The notes under the pieces are model-generated. The model was given only the letters and a program-made list of their open reading frames with translations. It was not told the origin of the DNA and searched no databases. The translations under genes were made by a program, and so were the position numbers. This document shows, piece by piece, positions 35,815 through 44,231 of a DNA stretch of 64,000 bases. The stretch's first letter is position 1. Every line of letters starts with the position of its first letter. The stretch spans positions 1 to 64,000 of the forward strand of contig JANPIN010000053.1 in the NCBI GenBank assembly GCA_031425035.1, in the 5' to 3' direction. The DNA is from M3007 sp031425035 (GTDB lineage: Bacteria > Bacteroidota > Bacteroidia > Chitinophagales > Saprospiraceae).

Positions 35815-38106
35815 TCAATAGCTCAAGGTCACCCCCGCACCAATACCCATGTCACTATCATAATGGGTAGACAGCGCAAAATTCCTGGTGACGATATAGC
35901 GAAGCCCGGCCATGTATTCCTTATCGGTATTGGCCATAAAACTGAACCGGAGCCGCTGAGTAATCGGTACATCTTCCCGGCCCAATTGTAAACGAAACTT
36001 CCGATCGGAATCCACCCGTAAATCAGCCACCAGCAACATGGGCAGGGTGTAGGCCAAACCGACAACCGCTGCTTTCCGATTGTTTTTGTTGCTGATCTGC
36101 CCAAACATATTAGTATCCTCGCTGCCGAAAATATTACGGTCCTCCCGGAGGTTCATTTTCTTATAATGATAATCGAAGCCGCCATATGCATACCACCATT
36201 GCATGCGACCCAGATAACGGCCAAACATGGTTTCGCTTTCATATCCGTGCCGGTCATGCAGACCCAAATGCCATAAAGTGCTTAATTTCCACCGGGTATT
36301 GGCCAGCATGGCTTCTCCATCGCTACCGTTGCTCTGCAGCCCGATCCTGGCCATCGAATGAAACCGCCGGTCATCGGCAAACAACCGGCGTTGCGCCAAC
36401 TTGGGGTTGGGTATCTCTGGGTTCAGGGCCTGGTTTTCATAAGTAAAAACGCGTCCCATCCCGCTCATCATGTGATACAGGATATGACAGTGAAAAAACC
36501 AGTCACCTTCCGCATTGGCGTAAAATTCCAGGGTGTCCGTTTCCATCGGCATGATGTCCACAATGTTTTTCAACGGGGCGTAGTCGCCCTGTCCGTTGAG
36601 CAAGCGGAAATCATGGCCGTGCAGGTGCATCGGGTGCCGCATCATGGAGCCATTATGCATGACCATGCGCACAGTTTCTCCCTTTTTGATCAGGATCTTG
36701 TCGCTTTCGGACACCACCTTGTTGTCCAGGCTCCAGACGTAGCGATTCATATTACCGGTCAATTCGAAACGCAGTTCTTTGACGGGCGCATCCTTCGGCA
36801 GGGTGGTCTTAGTGGGCGATTTCAACATGGCGTAGTTCAAAGTGGTGATATCCGAAAGGGCATTGGCATCGTATTGTTCTGCGCCCACTTTTTTATCCTC
36901 CATTTTCATATCGCCCATTTTCATATTTCCCATATCATGCCCGCTTTTAGGCTTGACTGCGCCCGTAATTTCCGGATACATAACGGTGTTCATATCCATT
37001 TGGTTGAGCGACATTTGCATGCCCATATCGTCCAGATGACCATCCATTTTCATCATGCCGTTCATCATCTGCATGCCTTCAAAATATTTGAGTTTAGGCA
37101 GGGGAGTCGCTGCTTGCTTTGTGCCGGACCCTAAAAACAGAGAGGCCGATTTGGTCCGGTCTTCCGGCGTGGCCAGAAATTCATAAGCCGTTTTATCCGC
37201 CGGAATGGTGACGATAACATCATAGGTTTCAGAAACAGCAATGATTAAACGGTCCACTTCCACAGGTTCTATATCATTGCCATCATTGGCGACCACGGTC
37301 ATTTTGCCGCCGGCATAGGTCAGCCAAAAATAAGTGGAAGCGCCCCCATTGGAAATCCGTAAACGAATTTTATCGCCGGCCTTGAATTGGTCCAGCTGGC
37401 TCTCACTTTTTCCATTGATCAAAAACCGGTCGTAATACACATCGCTTACATCCATCGCATTCATGCGTTTCCATTCATTAGCGACTTTGGTTTTAAAATA
37501 ACCCTGTTTTATCGCTTCTCCATAACTCTGAGTCGTACCTTTTTTAATGGCAAACCAATCGGTCGCATTGTGCAACATCCGGTGGACATTGTTGGGGTTC
37601 AGGTCCGTCCATTCACTCAGCATTATCGGTACGGTCGGGATATTCGGTTCTTTCCTTTTGTTCATAATAAAAGAACCGTACATCCCGATTTGCTCCTGCA
37701 ATCCCGAATGGCTATGGTACCAGTGCGTGCCGTGCTGGATAATCGGGAACGTGTACAGGTGGGTCGTATGCGGTTTAATGGGCATCTGGGTCAGGTTGGG
37801 TACCCCATCATATTTATTGGGTAACAGCAAACCATGCCAGTGCATCGAGGTCGCCTCGTTCATTTCGTTGTGCACGTATATTTCGGCGGTATCCCCTTCC
37901 GTAAAAGTCAGGGTAGGCATGGGTATCTGCCCGTTCACGGCAATCGCTCGTCTGGATTTTCCGGTAAAGTTGACCAGCGTATCGCGGATGTACAGATCGT
38001 AGCGGACGGTTCGCGGTGGGATGGAATTTACGATGGTCGTCTTTGGGAGTCCAGCCGGGGTAGGCTCCTTATCCATCTTCTGATCGTTCATTTTCCCCAT
38101 ATCCAT
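35815..38106 (-). CDS. copA: Multicopper oxidase fused to CopB-like beta-barrel
   Basis: The 763-residue protein has three cupredoxin regions with the copper ligands in SMHWHGLLLP, GTHWYHSHSGLQ, HPMHLHGHDFRLL and WFFHCHILYHMMSGM, and Met/His-rich inserts (about 340-400) typical of periplasmic Cu(I) oxidases. After about residue 560 it continues as an outer-membrane CopB-like barrel (MQWWYAYGGFDYHY, ending MGIGAGVTLSY). It oxidises Cu(I) in copper resistance. The start MDMGKMNDQKM gives no signal peptide, and a TAG lies 8 codons upstream in frame. The natural N-terminus seems to have been removed by a deletion that also truncated the gene before it. Confidence 0.88.
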   Translation of the reverse strand: MDMGKMNDQKMDKEPTPAGLPKTTIVNSIPPRTVRYDLYIRDTLVNFTGKSRRAIAVNGQIPMPTLTFTEGDTAEIYVHNEMNEATSMHWHGLLLPNKYDGVPNLTQMPIKPHTTHLYTFPIIQHGTHWYHSHSGLQEQIGMYGSFIMNKRKEPNIPTVPIMLSEWTDLNPNNVHRMLHNATDWFAIKKGTTQSYGEAIKQGYFKTKVANEWKRMNAMDVSDVYYDRFLINGKSESQLDQFKAGDKIRLRISNGGASTYFWLTYAGGKMTVVANDGNDIEPVEVDRLIIAVSETYDVIVTIPADKTAYEFLATPEDRTKSASLFLGSGTKQAATPLPKLKYFEGMQMMNGMMKMDGHLDDMGMQMSLNQMDMNTVMYPEITGAVKPKSGHDMGNMKMGDMKMEDKKVGAEQYDANALSDITTLNYAMLKSPTKTTLPKDAPVKELRFELTGNMNRYVWSLDNKVVSESDKILIKKGETVRMVMHNGSMMRHPMHLHGHDFRLLNGQGDYAPLKNIVDIMPMETDTLEFYANAEGDWFFHCHILYHMMSGMGRVFTYENQALNPEIPNPKLAQRRLFADDRRFHSMARIGLQSNGSDGEAMLANTRWKLSTLWHLGLHDRHGYESETMFGRYLGRMQWWYAYGGFDYHYKKMNLREDRNIFGSEDTNMFGQISNKNNRKAAVVGLAYTLPMLLVADLRVDSDRKFRLQLGREDVPITQRLRFSFMANTDKEYMAGLRYIVTRNFALSTHYDSDMGIGAGVTLSY

Positions 38107-38282
38107 GGGTTCTGCGGCTGGAACATCCTATACATCAGCACGTACATGGAGATAAAAGAGAGGACCACCATGAGGAGCAACTTCTGGTATTGCTTGGTAG
38201 GATCCATAGCCCCGGCAGGCATGCTTTTATGATCGGTATGCGCCATAGCGCCGGCCATATGCTTATGATTCGCATGTTCCAT
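38088..38282 (-). pseudogene. Truncated DUF305-type small membrane protein
   Basis: The 64-residue frame starts with a His/Met-rich tail (HANHKHMAGAMAHTDHKSM) and one membrane segment (LLLMVVLSFISMYVLMYRM), then ends after an unrelated QPQNPWIWGK that overlaps the oxidase start in another frame. Related proteins continue with further membrane helices and a DUF305 domain. The join at about 38115 suggests a deletion ending inside the oxidase N-terminal region. Confidence 0.6.
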
Positions 38283-38287
38283 AATAG

Positions 38288-38923
38288 TTATTTTTTGTAT
38301 TTATCAAGCCAGGATTGAAATTCGGCAATTTCCCGTTGCTGATCGACAATCATTTGCTGCGCCATCTGTTTCAGCTCGGCATGTTTGCCTTTGGCCAGCT
38401 CTTCCTGAGCCATGGTCACCGCGCTTTGGTGGTGTATCATCATCATGCCCGCAAAATCCTGGTCCACCATGCCCATCATCGGCATAGATTTCATCTGGTC
38501 GTGCATGGCCTGCATACCGCCAACCATCGGTTGCTGTTGGGCTGCTACAACCGGGTGGGCTTGTACAAAGGCCTGCAATTTGGCAATCTCGGTTTTTTGC
38601 GCCGTGATAATTTTCTGCGCCATGTCTTTCATCAGCGGGTCAGCACCTCCTTTTAATTCAATTTCGGACATTTCGATGGCCCCCTGATGATGCTCGATCA
38701 TCATGTTGGCAAAATCTACATCGAAATCACCGGTCATTTTCATAGCCTGCGTACGTTGCATCATCGCGTCCATAGCCTGCATCATGTGCATGCTGTGTTG
38801 GCTGTGGTCTTCAGTCTTTGGGGTGGCAGAGGGAGCCGGAGTGCTGTTCTGGGTATTACAGCCACTCCATAGATAAAGCATGGCCAGGAGGACCATCGTT
38901 ACAAGGGTTGTTTTGTGCGTCAT
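38288..38923 (-). CDS. Tandem DUF305 lipoprotein, metal resistance
   Basis: The 211-residue lipoprotein (LYLWSGCNTQ) has a His/Met-rich linker and two DUF305 repeats: DVDFANMMIEHHQGAIEMSE and DQDFAGMMMIHHQSAVTMAQ. DUF305 proteins are ferritin-like four-helix proteins often encoded with copper oxidases and efflux pumps; the MxxHH motifs could bind metal. It overlaps the preceding outer-membrane gene by 4 nt and is 6 nt from the truncated small membrane gene, so it belongs to the oxidase operon. Confidence 0.88.
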   Translation of the reverse strand: MTHKTTLVTMVLLAMLYLWSGCNTQNSTPAPSATPKTEDHSQHSMHMMQAMDAMMQRTQAMKMTGDFDVDFANMMIEHHQGAIEMSEIELKGGADPLMKDMAQKIITAQKTEIAKLQAFVQAHPVVAAQQQPMVGGMQAMHDQMKSMPMMGMVDQDFAGMMMIHHQSAVTMAQEELAKGKHAELKQMAQQMIVDQQREIAEFQSWLDKYKK

Positions 38924-39486
38924 GATGTTGTTTGTTTTAAATAAGTAATAATAACAAGGTGGGAATTAGAAAAGGTGGAAGAAAAGCCAACCAATGTGTA
39001 CACATTGCGCGTAGCTTCTTTCCCCAACGGAAACTCAAATTCTACGATGGGCGAAATACCGTTCATTCCATTTTTGCTTTTCCAGACTAAAAACTGCACC
39101 ATCGCTTCTAACGTGGGGTCATCAAATAAGCCTGCACCGCCAATAAACAAGCCCACCGTTTTCGAAAGGCCCGTCTCCAACTGAAAATTGTACTCTGTAT
39201 GGGACCTTCTTCTAAATTCTGTATTGGTTTTGTCTTCACTCTCTGTTTTTAAAGCCGCTACCCGCAAGCCATAAGTGCCAACATTTAATGGAATACCCAT
39301 GTGGGTAAAGAAAGCCATGGGCAGCATCATTTGATTTTGCATATCTCTCTGGTCCATGGCCAAAGTATCCATGTTCATTTTCGGCATTTGTTGACTATAC
39401 GCAGCAAATATACCCAGCCCGAAAAAAATAAATAAACACATATAAAAATGGATAAACCTGCGGTTTAAATTCGTGACATTAATCAT
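38920..39486 (-). pseudogene. Outer-membrane barrel protein, C-terminus missing
   Basis: The 188-residue product has a signal peptide (GIFAAYSQQ), a Met-rich linker (MPKMNMDTLAMDQRDMQNQM) and beta strands such as HMGIPLNVGTYGLRVAAL and GMNGISPIVEFEFPLGK. It stops soon after TLVGFSSTFSNSHLVI with an unrelated tail TYLKQTTS that runs into the DUF305 start. Family members I know of continue for about 90 residues with more strands and an aromatic C-terminus. It is probably a 3'-truncated gene rather than a functional barrel. Confidence 0.55.
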
Positions 39487-39600
39487 GATATTTTAATAAA
39501 CTGAGGATGAATTTATTTTTTAACGTCCAATAAAAAGGGCACTTTTTCATTGGTGCAAACGGTAAAGAAGGAGCGCAATTATCCAAGGCAGCGTACCTGC

Positions 39601-39791
39601 ATTCAAACCTGATTTTTTACGCTTGAGTAGTAACACCGTTCTTTTTTTAGCGATCTTCCTGGTAATTTTTTTGATGGATTTTCCAGTGCATTTTTAGTTT
39701 TATTGGTCCGGCCAATTTTACAGGTCTGAAGCACTCCATTAGCGGCGGCAAGAAGTTTTCCTTCCAGCGTTTTTCTTGCTGTTTTTTACAT
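39601..39791 (-). pseudogene. Small basic H1-like protein, broken copy
   Basis: The minus-strand frame starts ATG-TAA, a stop at codon 2, followed by KTARKTLEGKLLAAANGVLQ. It then needs a one-base shift in an A7 run to continue with basic repeats of the ITRKIAKK kind. It is a diverged copy of the small gene at 56857-56949 (KKTARKGLERKLLTAVNEVL). Such Lys-rich proteins are common in Bacteroidota; a DNA-binding role is only a guess. It follows the Met/Cys-rich lipoprotein gene. The rest of the 39487-39837 gap shows nothing else. Confidence 0.55.
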
Positions 39792-39837
39792 GATGTATCA
39801 GTTTTTATTTTAAATTATGTTGGCCTTTGGGCTGCGC

Positions 39838-40281
39838 CTACTTCTTTGGCTCCATCTTCATGCCCTTCATGTCGCACATACCCTGCATGGACTTCATCAC
39901 ATTGGGGCGTGATTGCATCGAGCCCATCATCATACTGCATTTGGAGGGGTCCATGTCACACATTTCCATAGTTTTGCCCATCATCATTTTGCACATGGCA
40001 GTATCAGAATTGCACATGGACATCATATTATTCATCATTTCCATCTGCATAGCCGGGTCGTTTTTTGCATGGGTCATCATAGTGGAGAGCATGGCGTCCC
40101 CATGTTTGGTGCGCATGGAATCCATGACCTCATTCATATACGCACCGTTGTTCATCAGTGTCGAAATAATTTTTCCACGCGAAGCCGCATTGCCGCAGAG
40201 TTGCTCCGGGCTGGCGTTGTTGCATTGCGTGAACGAAATCATCGCTGCAATGGCGAGTAAGAAAATGGTTGCCTTTTTCAT
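39838..40281 (-). CDS. Met/Cys-rich lipoprotein
   Basis: From the ATG at 40281 the product is 147 residues with a lipoprotein signal (LLAIAAMISFTQCNNAS). The mature part is extraordinarily rich in Met with regular Cys: MEMMNNMMSMCNSDTAMCKM, MEMCDMDPSKCSMMMGSM. Such Met/Cys clusters bind Cu(I) in copper-handling proteins, so a periplasmic copper sponge is likely (inference from composition and context). The longer frame to 40362 reads into the upstream module and is not needed. It heads the oxidase-side gene set. Confidence 0.72.
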   Translation of the reverse strand: MKKATIFLLAIAAMISFTQCNNASPEQLCGNAASRGKIISTLMNNGAYMNEVMDSMRTKHGDAMLSTMMTHAKNDPAMQMEMMNNMMSMCNSDTAMCKMMMGKTMEMCDMDPSKCSMMMGSMQSRPNVMKSMQGMCDMKGMKMEPKK

Positions 40282-40288
40282 TTTTTTT

Positions 40289-40830
40289 GTTTTAAAAGTT
40301 GAATTGTGAATAATAGCTCGCTCTGCACCGATGTGGGCAGAATGAACAGCATGGATGAACAAGCTCTAATCTTCGTGCTTACAGGCGGGTACAAAGCATA
40401 TTCCATAAAGTAGCGGAAAAAGAGAAGCACAAATGGCTAATTCACCCCTTGCTGATGTGGACGATGGCGGGGTACTCGCAGGCGGTCAGGCAGAAATAAT
40501 ACTTTTTTGTATTTGCCTGATAATGTTGAGTTTGTAAAGGAAATTGTCGGCTAAAAAGTGCAAAATATCGTGCCGCCATGGGTTAAAGCATAAGGGTCTG
40601 CGCATGCCGCGGTTAACACAGCGTTTACTATCACTATTCACTGGTTTGTCGCCGGCAATAAATGGGTGGAAAAATGCCCACAGCATCAGCCAGCCATTTT
40701 CGGGTTGGTTTTGACCCTATTGGATATAGAAAAGCATCGTCGCTACATTGTCCGACATCCGGGTGGATGTTTTTAGAAAAATAGCAACAAAATCCCATAG
40801 TGTAGTGTAAAATCCCACTTCTACGCGCTC
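40289..40830 (-). promoter_or_regulatory. Upstream module copy A (shared with 56961-57330)
   Basis: No supported gene lies in the 40282-40980 gap. From 40289 to 40830 the sequence is a diverged copy of 56961-57330: both share TTAAAAGTTGAATTGT next to the start codon, a block CGCAGGCGGTCAGG followed by AGAAATAA and a T-run, TGCCTGATAATGTTG, and the distal pair of direct repeats. Copy A has about 140 extra bases before the repeats. Both copies point leftwards to a metal or fermentation gene set. Confidence 0.6.
40789..40817. promoter_or_regulatory. Direct repeat AAAATCCCA, 20-bp period (copy A)
   Basis: AAAATCCCA at 40789-40797 recurs exactly at 40809-40817, two helical turns apart, with TAGTGTAGT between. 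The matching element at 57292-57317 keeps both ATCCCA words, the 20-bp spacing and the TAGTGTAGT centre. This spacing suits a dimeric activator such as a response regulator. Confidence 0.5.
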
Positions 40831-40980
40831 AATTCAAAGCAGGTAAAAAATTAGCGGCCCCTCCAGCAAAATGCATGGAAGAGCCGCTAATTGAAACACA
40901 GCGTGGCTAGATGAAAAATCTAGGTGGGAATTATGCAAAGAATGGTGTCAAGAGGTCTAAAGGGTGCATGCCCGGCCCGT

Positions 40981-43440
40981 CTAATGTTTCACCATGATTT
41001 TTACAAAAAACACCTGGTCACCGGCCCGGATGCGGAGATTGTACGGCGCCGCCGGCAAGGTTCCAAAGTCGAAGAGACGTACTAACCAGCCGCTGCGGAA
41101 GTCTGCCGTTTGGCGACCAATACGCTGACCAATGGCATCGAGCAGCGTGAATTCGAGTTCGTCTTGCGGCAAACCGCGCATTTCCAGCGTGAAAACGCCA
41201 CCGTTCGGATTGGGAGACAGGCGGAACGATTCTATCCAGTCCGGTTGGTTGGTGTTGACCGTTGTGATGGTCACGATCTGGGCGGCCGTTGCCGTATCAC
41301 AAGGCCCGGTTGTAATAAGTATTACGGTGTAAGTTCCGTCGCTTACGTAAGTGTGCGCGGGGTTTGCTTCGGTACTGCTTTGCCCGTCGCCAAAATTCCA
41401 GTTATAGGAAGTGGCATTGACGGATGTATTGGCAAACGAAACCACTGCGCCGTTTATGGAAGGGATAAAGTCGGCCGTAACAACCGGGTTCACCGTGATA
41501 AAATTCGTTAGTGTACTGGTATTGCTACCAGCGGCATTGCTTACCGTCAGTACGACGGAATAGCTGCCGGGGGTCGAATACACTACACTGGGATTCTGGG
41601 TAGTGGAAGAGCTGGGTGTGCCTCCCGGAAATTGCCAGCTATAACTGGTCGGATTTCCACTGGAAGTACTGTTAAATTGGGCCGTCAGCGACCCGCAGCC
41701 CGAGGTAAGGTTAGCCGTGAAACTTGCCGTCGGCGGCGTTGCTACAACTATCGGCGGTCCCGGCAAAATGCGTACCATGCGCGCCACCGACGGAATGTCG
41801 TCCACCATAGCCCAAAGCAAATACCAGCCCGGTAAGGCGCGCAGCGAGTCATTGGGAATAGTTGCTTCGATAGCCATGCCTTGCTGGGTAAAAGCAAGGT
41901 CCAGGAAGCGGTTTTCACCACAGTTCAGCATGTGGGTAACTGATTGCGTACTTTGCAGGACTACCGCAGTCGGCGCATTGGTCCGTCCGGCAGCAAAGTG
42001 AATTATCTCCCCCCGGTGGTAGTCGGTTTTTTCCAGGTTCAATATCTGCGGACGAATACCCCGGAATAAATAAGGGGGTTCAAAGGCATCGATCACGCTC
42101 AAGGGCGGCTCATTACCCGGCTGTCCTTCACCGCCCACGACGATCACCCGCCCGTCGGGTACCAGCACCGCCAGAGCATGGTACTCCCGTTTGCGGGGCA
42201 TGGGTGTGAGTCGCCGCCAGGTTTCGGTATAGGGATTATATAGATCAGTCAGATCCATGTAGTTCCACTGGTTAACCGGGCTGGGATCAGTGGGATCCTC
42301 TTTCTCACCCGCCAGCACGAGTATATGACGATCAGGCAGCAATACGGTCTCCGGGCGGGAGCGGAGTGGCGCAAAATGAGCGCCAAACGTCCAGGTATTG
42401 GTCAGGGGGTGGTAGCGTTCTACCAGCTTCCCGCCGCTGCCAGCGGGAAAGGGCTTAAAGCCGATGGCCACTACTTCGCCCTCCGGCAGATGAACCAGCT
42501 CATGGTCCACATGGTCGCCATTCGGCATGCGGTTACCCTGCACGAAATCGGCGGCCAGCTCCCATTGCTTGGTGACCGGGTCGAAAAGTTGCGGCGGCCG
42601 GAAAGTCATCAGCGCTTTGCCGCTGTACAAGGTCAGGATGGGCGATTGCTCATTGCGAATGGCGATGGTGTCCGCCCACTCGGTTTGGCCGGTGAGGGGA
42701 TTATATAGTTCTGTCGTGTTTACCCGGATCGGGTTATTCGGTCCGCCGCCGCCAACAATCAGTAATCGCCCGTCGGCCAGCTGGGTCATGGATGGATACC
42801 AGCGGTAATCGAGCATTTGGGGCAGCGTCTGCCAGGTCTTGCTGACTACATTGTACTGTTTTATTTTACGGGTCCCGGGTCCGTAGATTTCCTGTTCGGT
42901 ACCACCCGCCATGATAATATTGCCGTTCCAAAGTAATTTAGGCGCCACACAACCCTGTACTTTAGTATCTCCCGGTACCTTCAGCGTGTCGTTGGCAACC
43001 GGGTCGAAAGCAAAGGGATCCTTGGTACTATGACAGTAATAGGTCGTCCCATCGGGCATCAGGACGCCCAGATCGGTACCGCCGAGTGGTTCCGGGGAAT
43101 TCATGATGGTCGTCCAAATACCGGGCTGGCTCTCCACCAGCAGTTGGGCATTGTGCGTGATCGTACCGATAATGCCGGTAGTCGCATTTTGAAAGTACTC
43201 GAAGCCGGGTTTGGCAACACCAAAAAACAGGTATGGACCACCGCCAGGCAGGTTTTCAAATAAATATTGACCCGTTGCATCCGTTCGGCCTTCCCGAAAC
43301 AGCGTCGTATCACTGTTAAATAAGGTCACGCGGGCATTGATAACTGGAACACCACTCTGGTCGGTGACCGTGCCAGTAAGGGTCTGCGCTGAAAGGGAAG
43401 TAAAGGCCCAAAAAAGGAGCAGGAAAAAAGAAACTTTCAT
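40981..43440 (-). CDS. Secreted galactose/glyoxal-oxidase-like protein, PKD and T9SS
   Basis: The 819-residue protein has a signal peptide, a carboxypeptidase-regulatory-like domain (20-100), a Kelch propeller with a galactose-oxidase-type early-set domain (about 105-560), two PKD domains (SYSWQFPGGTPSSSTTQNPS, SYNWNFGDGQSSTEANPAHT) and a T9SS domain. Residues that form the copper-radical site in this family are in place: Cys164 (VQGCVAPK) and Tyr215 (RWYPSMTQ) as the crosslink pair, Tyr420-His421 (KREYHALAV) and His503 (SVTHMLNCG). It may therefore be an extracellular copper radical oxidase making hydrogen peroxide; the substrate is unknown. It sits beside copper genes but transcription is not obviously shared. 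Confidence 0.78.
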   Translation of the reverse strand: MKVSFFLLLFWAFTSLSAQTLTGTVTDQSGVPVINARVTLFNSDTTLFREGRTDATGQYLFENLPGGGPYLFFGVAKPGFEYFQNATTGIIGTITHNAQLLVESQPGIWTTIMNSPEPLGGTDLGVLMPDGTTYYCHSTKDPFAFDPVANDTLKVPGDTKVQGCVAPKLLWNGNIIMAGGTEQEIYGPGTRKIKQYNVVSKTWQTLPQMLDYRWYPSMTQLADGRLLIVGGGGPNNPIRVNTTELYNPLTGQTEWADTIAIRNEQSPILTLYSGKALMTFRPPQLFDPVTKQWELAADFVQGNRMPNGDHVDHELVHLPEGEVVAIGFKPFPAGSGGKLVERYHPLTNTWTFGAHFAPLRSRPETVLLPDRHILVLAGEKEDPTDPSPVNQWNYMDLTDLYNPYTETWRRLTPMPRKREYHALAVLVPDGRVIVVGGEGQPGNEPPLSVIDAFEPPYLFRGIRPQILNLEKTDYHRGEIIHFAAGRTNAPTAVVLQSTQSVTHMLNCGENRFLDLAFTQQGMAIEATIPNDSLRALPGWYLLWAMVDDIPSVARMVRILPGPPIVVATPPTASFTANLTSGCGSLTAQFNSTSSGNPTSYSWQFPGGTPSSSTTQNPSVVYSTPGSYSVVLTVSNAAGSNTSTLTNFITVNPVVTADFIPSINGAVVSFANTSVNATSYNWNFGDGQSSTEANPAHTYVSDGTYTVILITTGPCDTATAAQIVTITTVNTNQPDWIESFRLSPNPNGGVFTLEMRGLPQDELEFTLLDAIGQRIGRQTADFRSGWLVRLFDFGTLPAAPYNLRIRAGDQVFFVKIMVKH

Positions 43441-43520
43441 ATCGTTCGATTGATAGTACTGTTGTGTAAGGGATAGGCTTAAGCCGAATAGAATTAAATT
43501 ATAGCCGCCCAGGTTGAATT

Positions 43521-43840
43521 TTATAGTTTTACAAAAGACGCCTGCCCAAGCACTTTGCCCTGTTCATCAAAGACCCGCAGGTAATACATACCTGCTTCCA
43601 GGTTCGTCACTGGCAGACTGTTCTTGGTAATTGCGCACCTGGTCCGGCAGATCGGGCTGGTCATTATTACAGGAATTCGCAGCCAGGTTGCAGGTATAAT
43701 TGGGGTCGGCCACTGGCGGCGTATCGCACACCAGGTCTCCGCCCGTACAGGTATCCTGCCCGCGACCGCCGTTGAAAGTGTGGTACAGGCCAAACCAATG
43801 CCCCAGTTCATGCGTCATAGTCCGGCCGCCGGAGGCAGCT
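43521..43840 (-). pseudogene. M43-family metalloprotease fragment with T9SS tail
   Basis: One minus-strand frame gives AASGGRTMTHELGHWFGLYH, the zinc site HExxHxxGxxH of pappalysin-type M43 proteases, followed by DTCTGGDLVCDTPPVADPNY. It runs out near 43640. A second frame then gives a T9SS C-terminal end (VTNLEAGMYYLRVFDEQGK, stop at 43521). Upstream of the zinc site the frame meets a TGA. It is what remains after at least two deletions: no signal peptide, no N-terminal half, and an out-of-frame join to the tail. Confidence 0.8.
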
Positions 43841-43914
43841 GTTCAAAAAGTCAAGTGCGCACCAGCGCGGAAAAAGGTTGCATGAAGTACGGAAATATTA
43901 GCAGGTGGTAGTCT

Positions 43915-44231
43915 TTATGGATTTGGAATGCCGGAATCGTCTTTTAAACGGAGCTTAAATACCAGTCCCCCGGTAATGCGAAAAACTTGACTGACGTTGC
44001 GGCCACCGGTTATTTTTCCAAAGCTGAGATAAAAGCCGGTGTGTCCACGTTCGGAATAATAGGCCGTCCCACCAAACTGCCAGTACGAGACCCCATATCC
44101 AAATGCTGGGCGCCTTTCATATAACCATCCAGTGGGCCCTGTGCCCAGGTGGGCAGGCAGCTAACTGCCAGGTAAGCAAAGAACATAATCAGCATTTCAG
44201 GTACCATAGTAATCGATTTCCTGATCATCAT
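43915..44231 (-). pseudogene. Outer-membrane protein with its middle deleted
   Basis: The ATG at 44231 overlaps the CopB ATPase stop by 4 nt. The first 45 codons give a signal peptide (FFAYLAVSCLPTWAQ) and the mature start GPLDGYMKGAQHLDMG. At about 44090 the meaningful frame changes: the other frame reads YGVSYWQFGGTAYYSERGHT, then GGRNVSQVFRITGGLVFKL and a stop at 43915, the expected C-terminal strands of the same protein type. Around 200 residues between seem to be lost with a frameshift. In the actual frame translation ends at 44010. Confidence 0.75.

Noticed and set aside
35589..35870. 93-codon plus-strand gene in the gap before the copper oxidase
   Set aside because: No recognisable family and its end lies antisense to the oxidase barrel; kept only as a noted open region.
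40585..40610. Sigma-54 promoter (GGCAC ... TTGCA) in upstream module copy A
   Set aside because: The GG-to-GC spacing is 11 instead of 10 and the GC is absent from copy B at the matching place, so it is not conserved.
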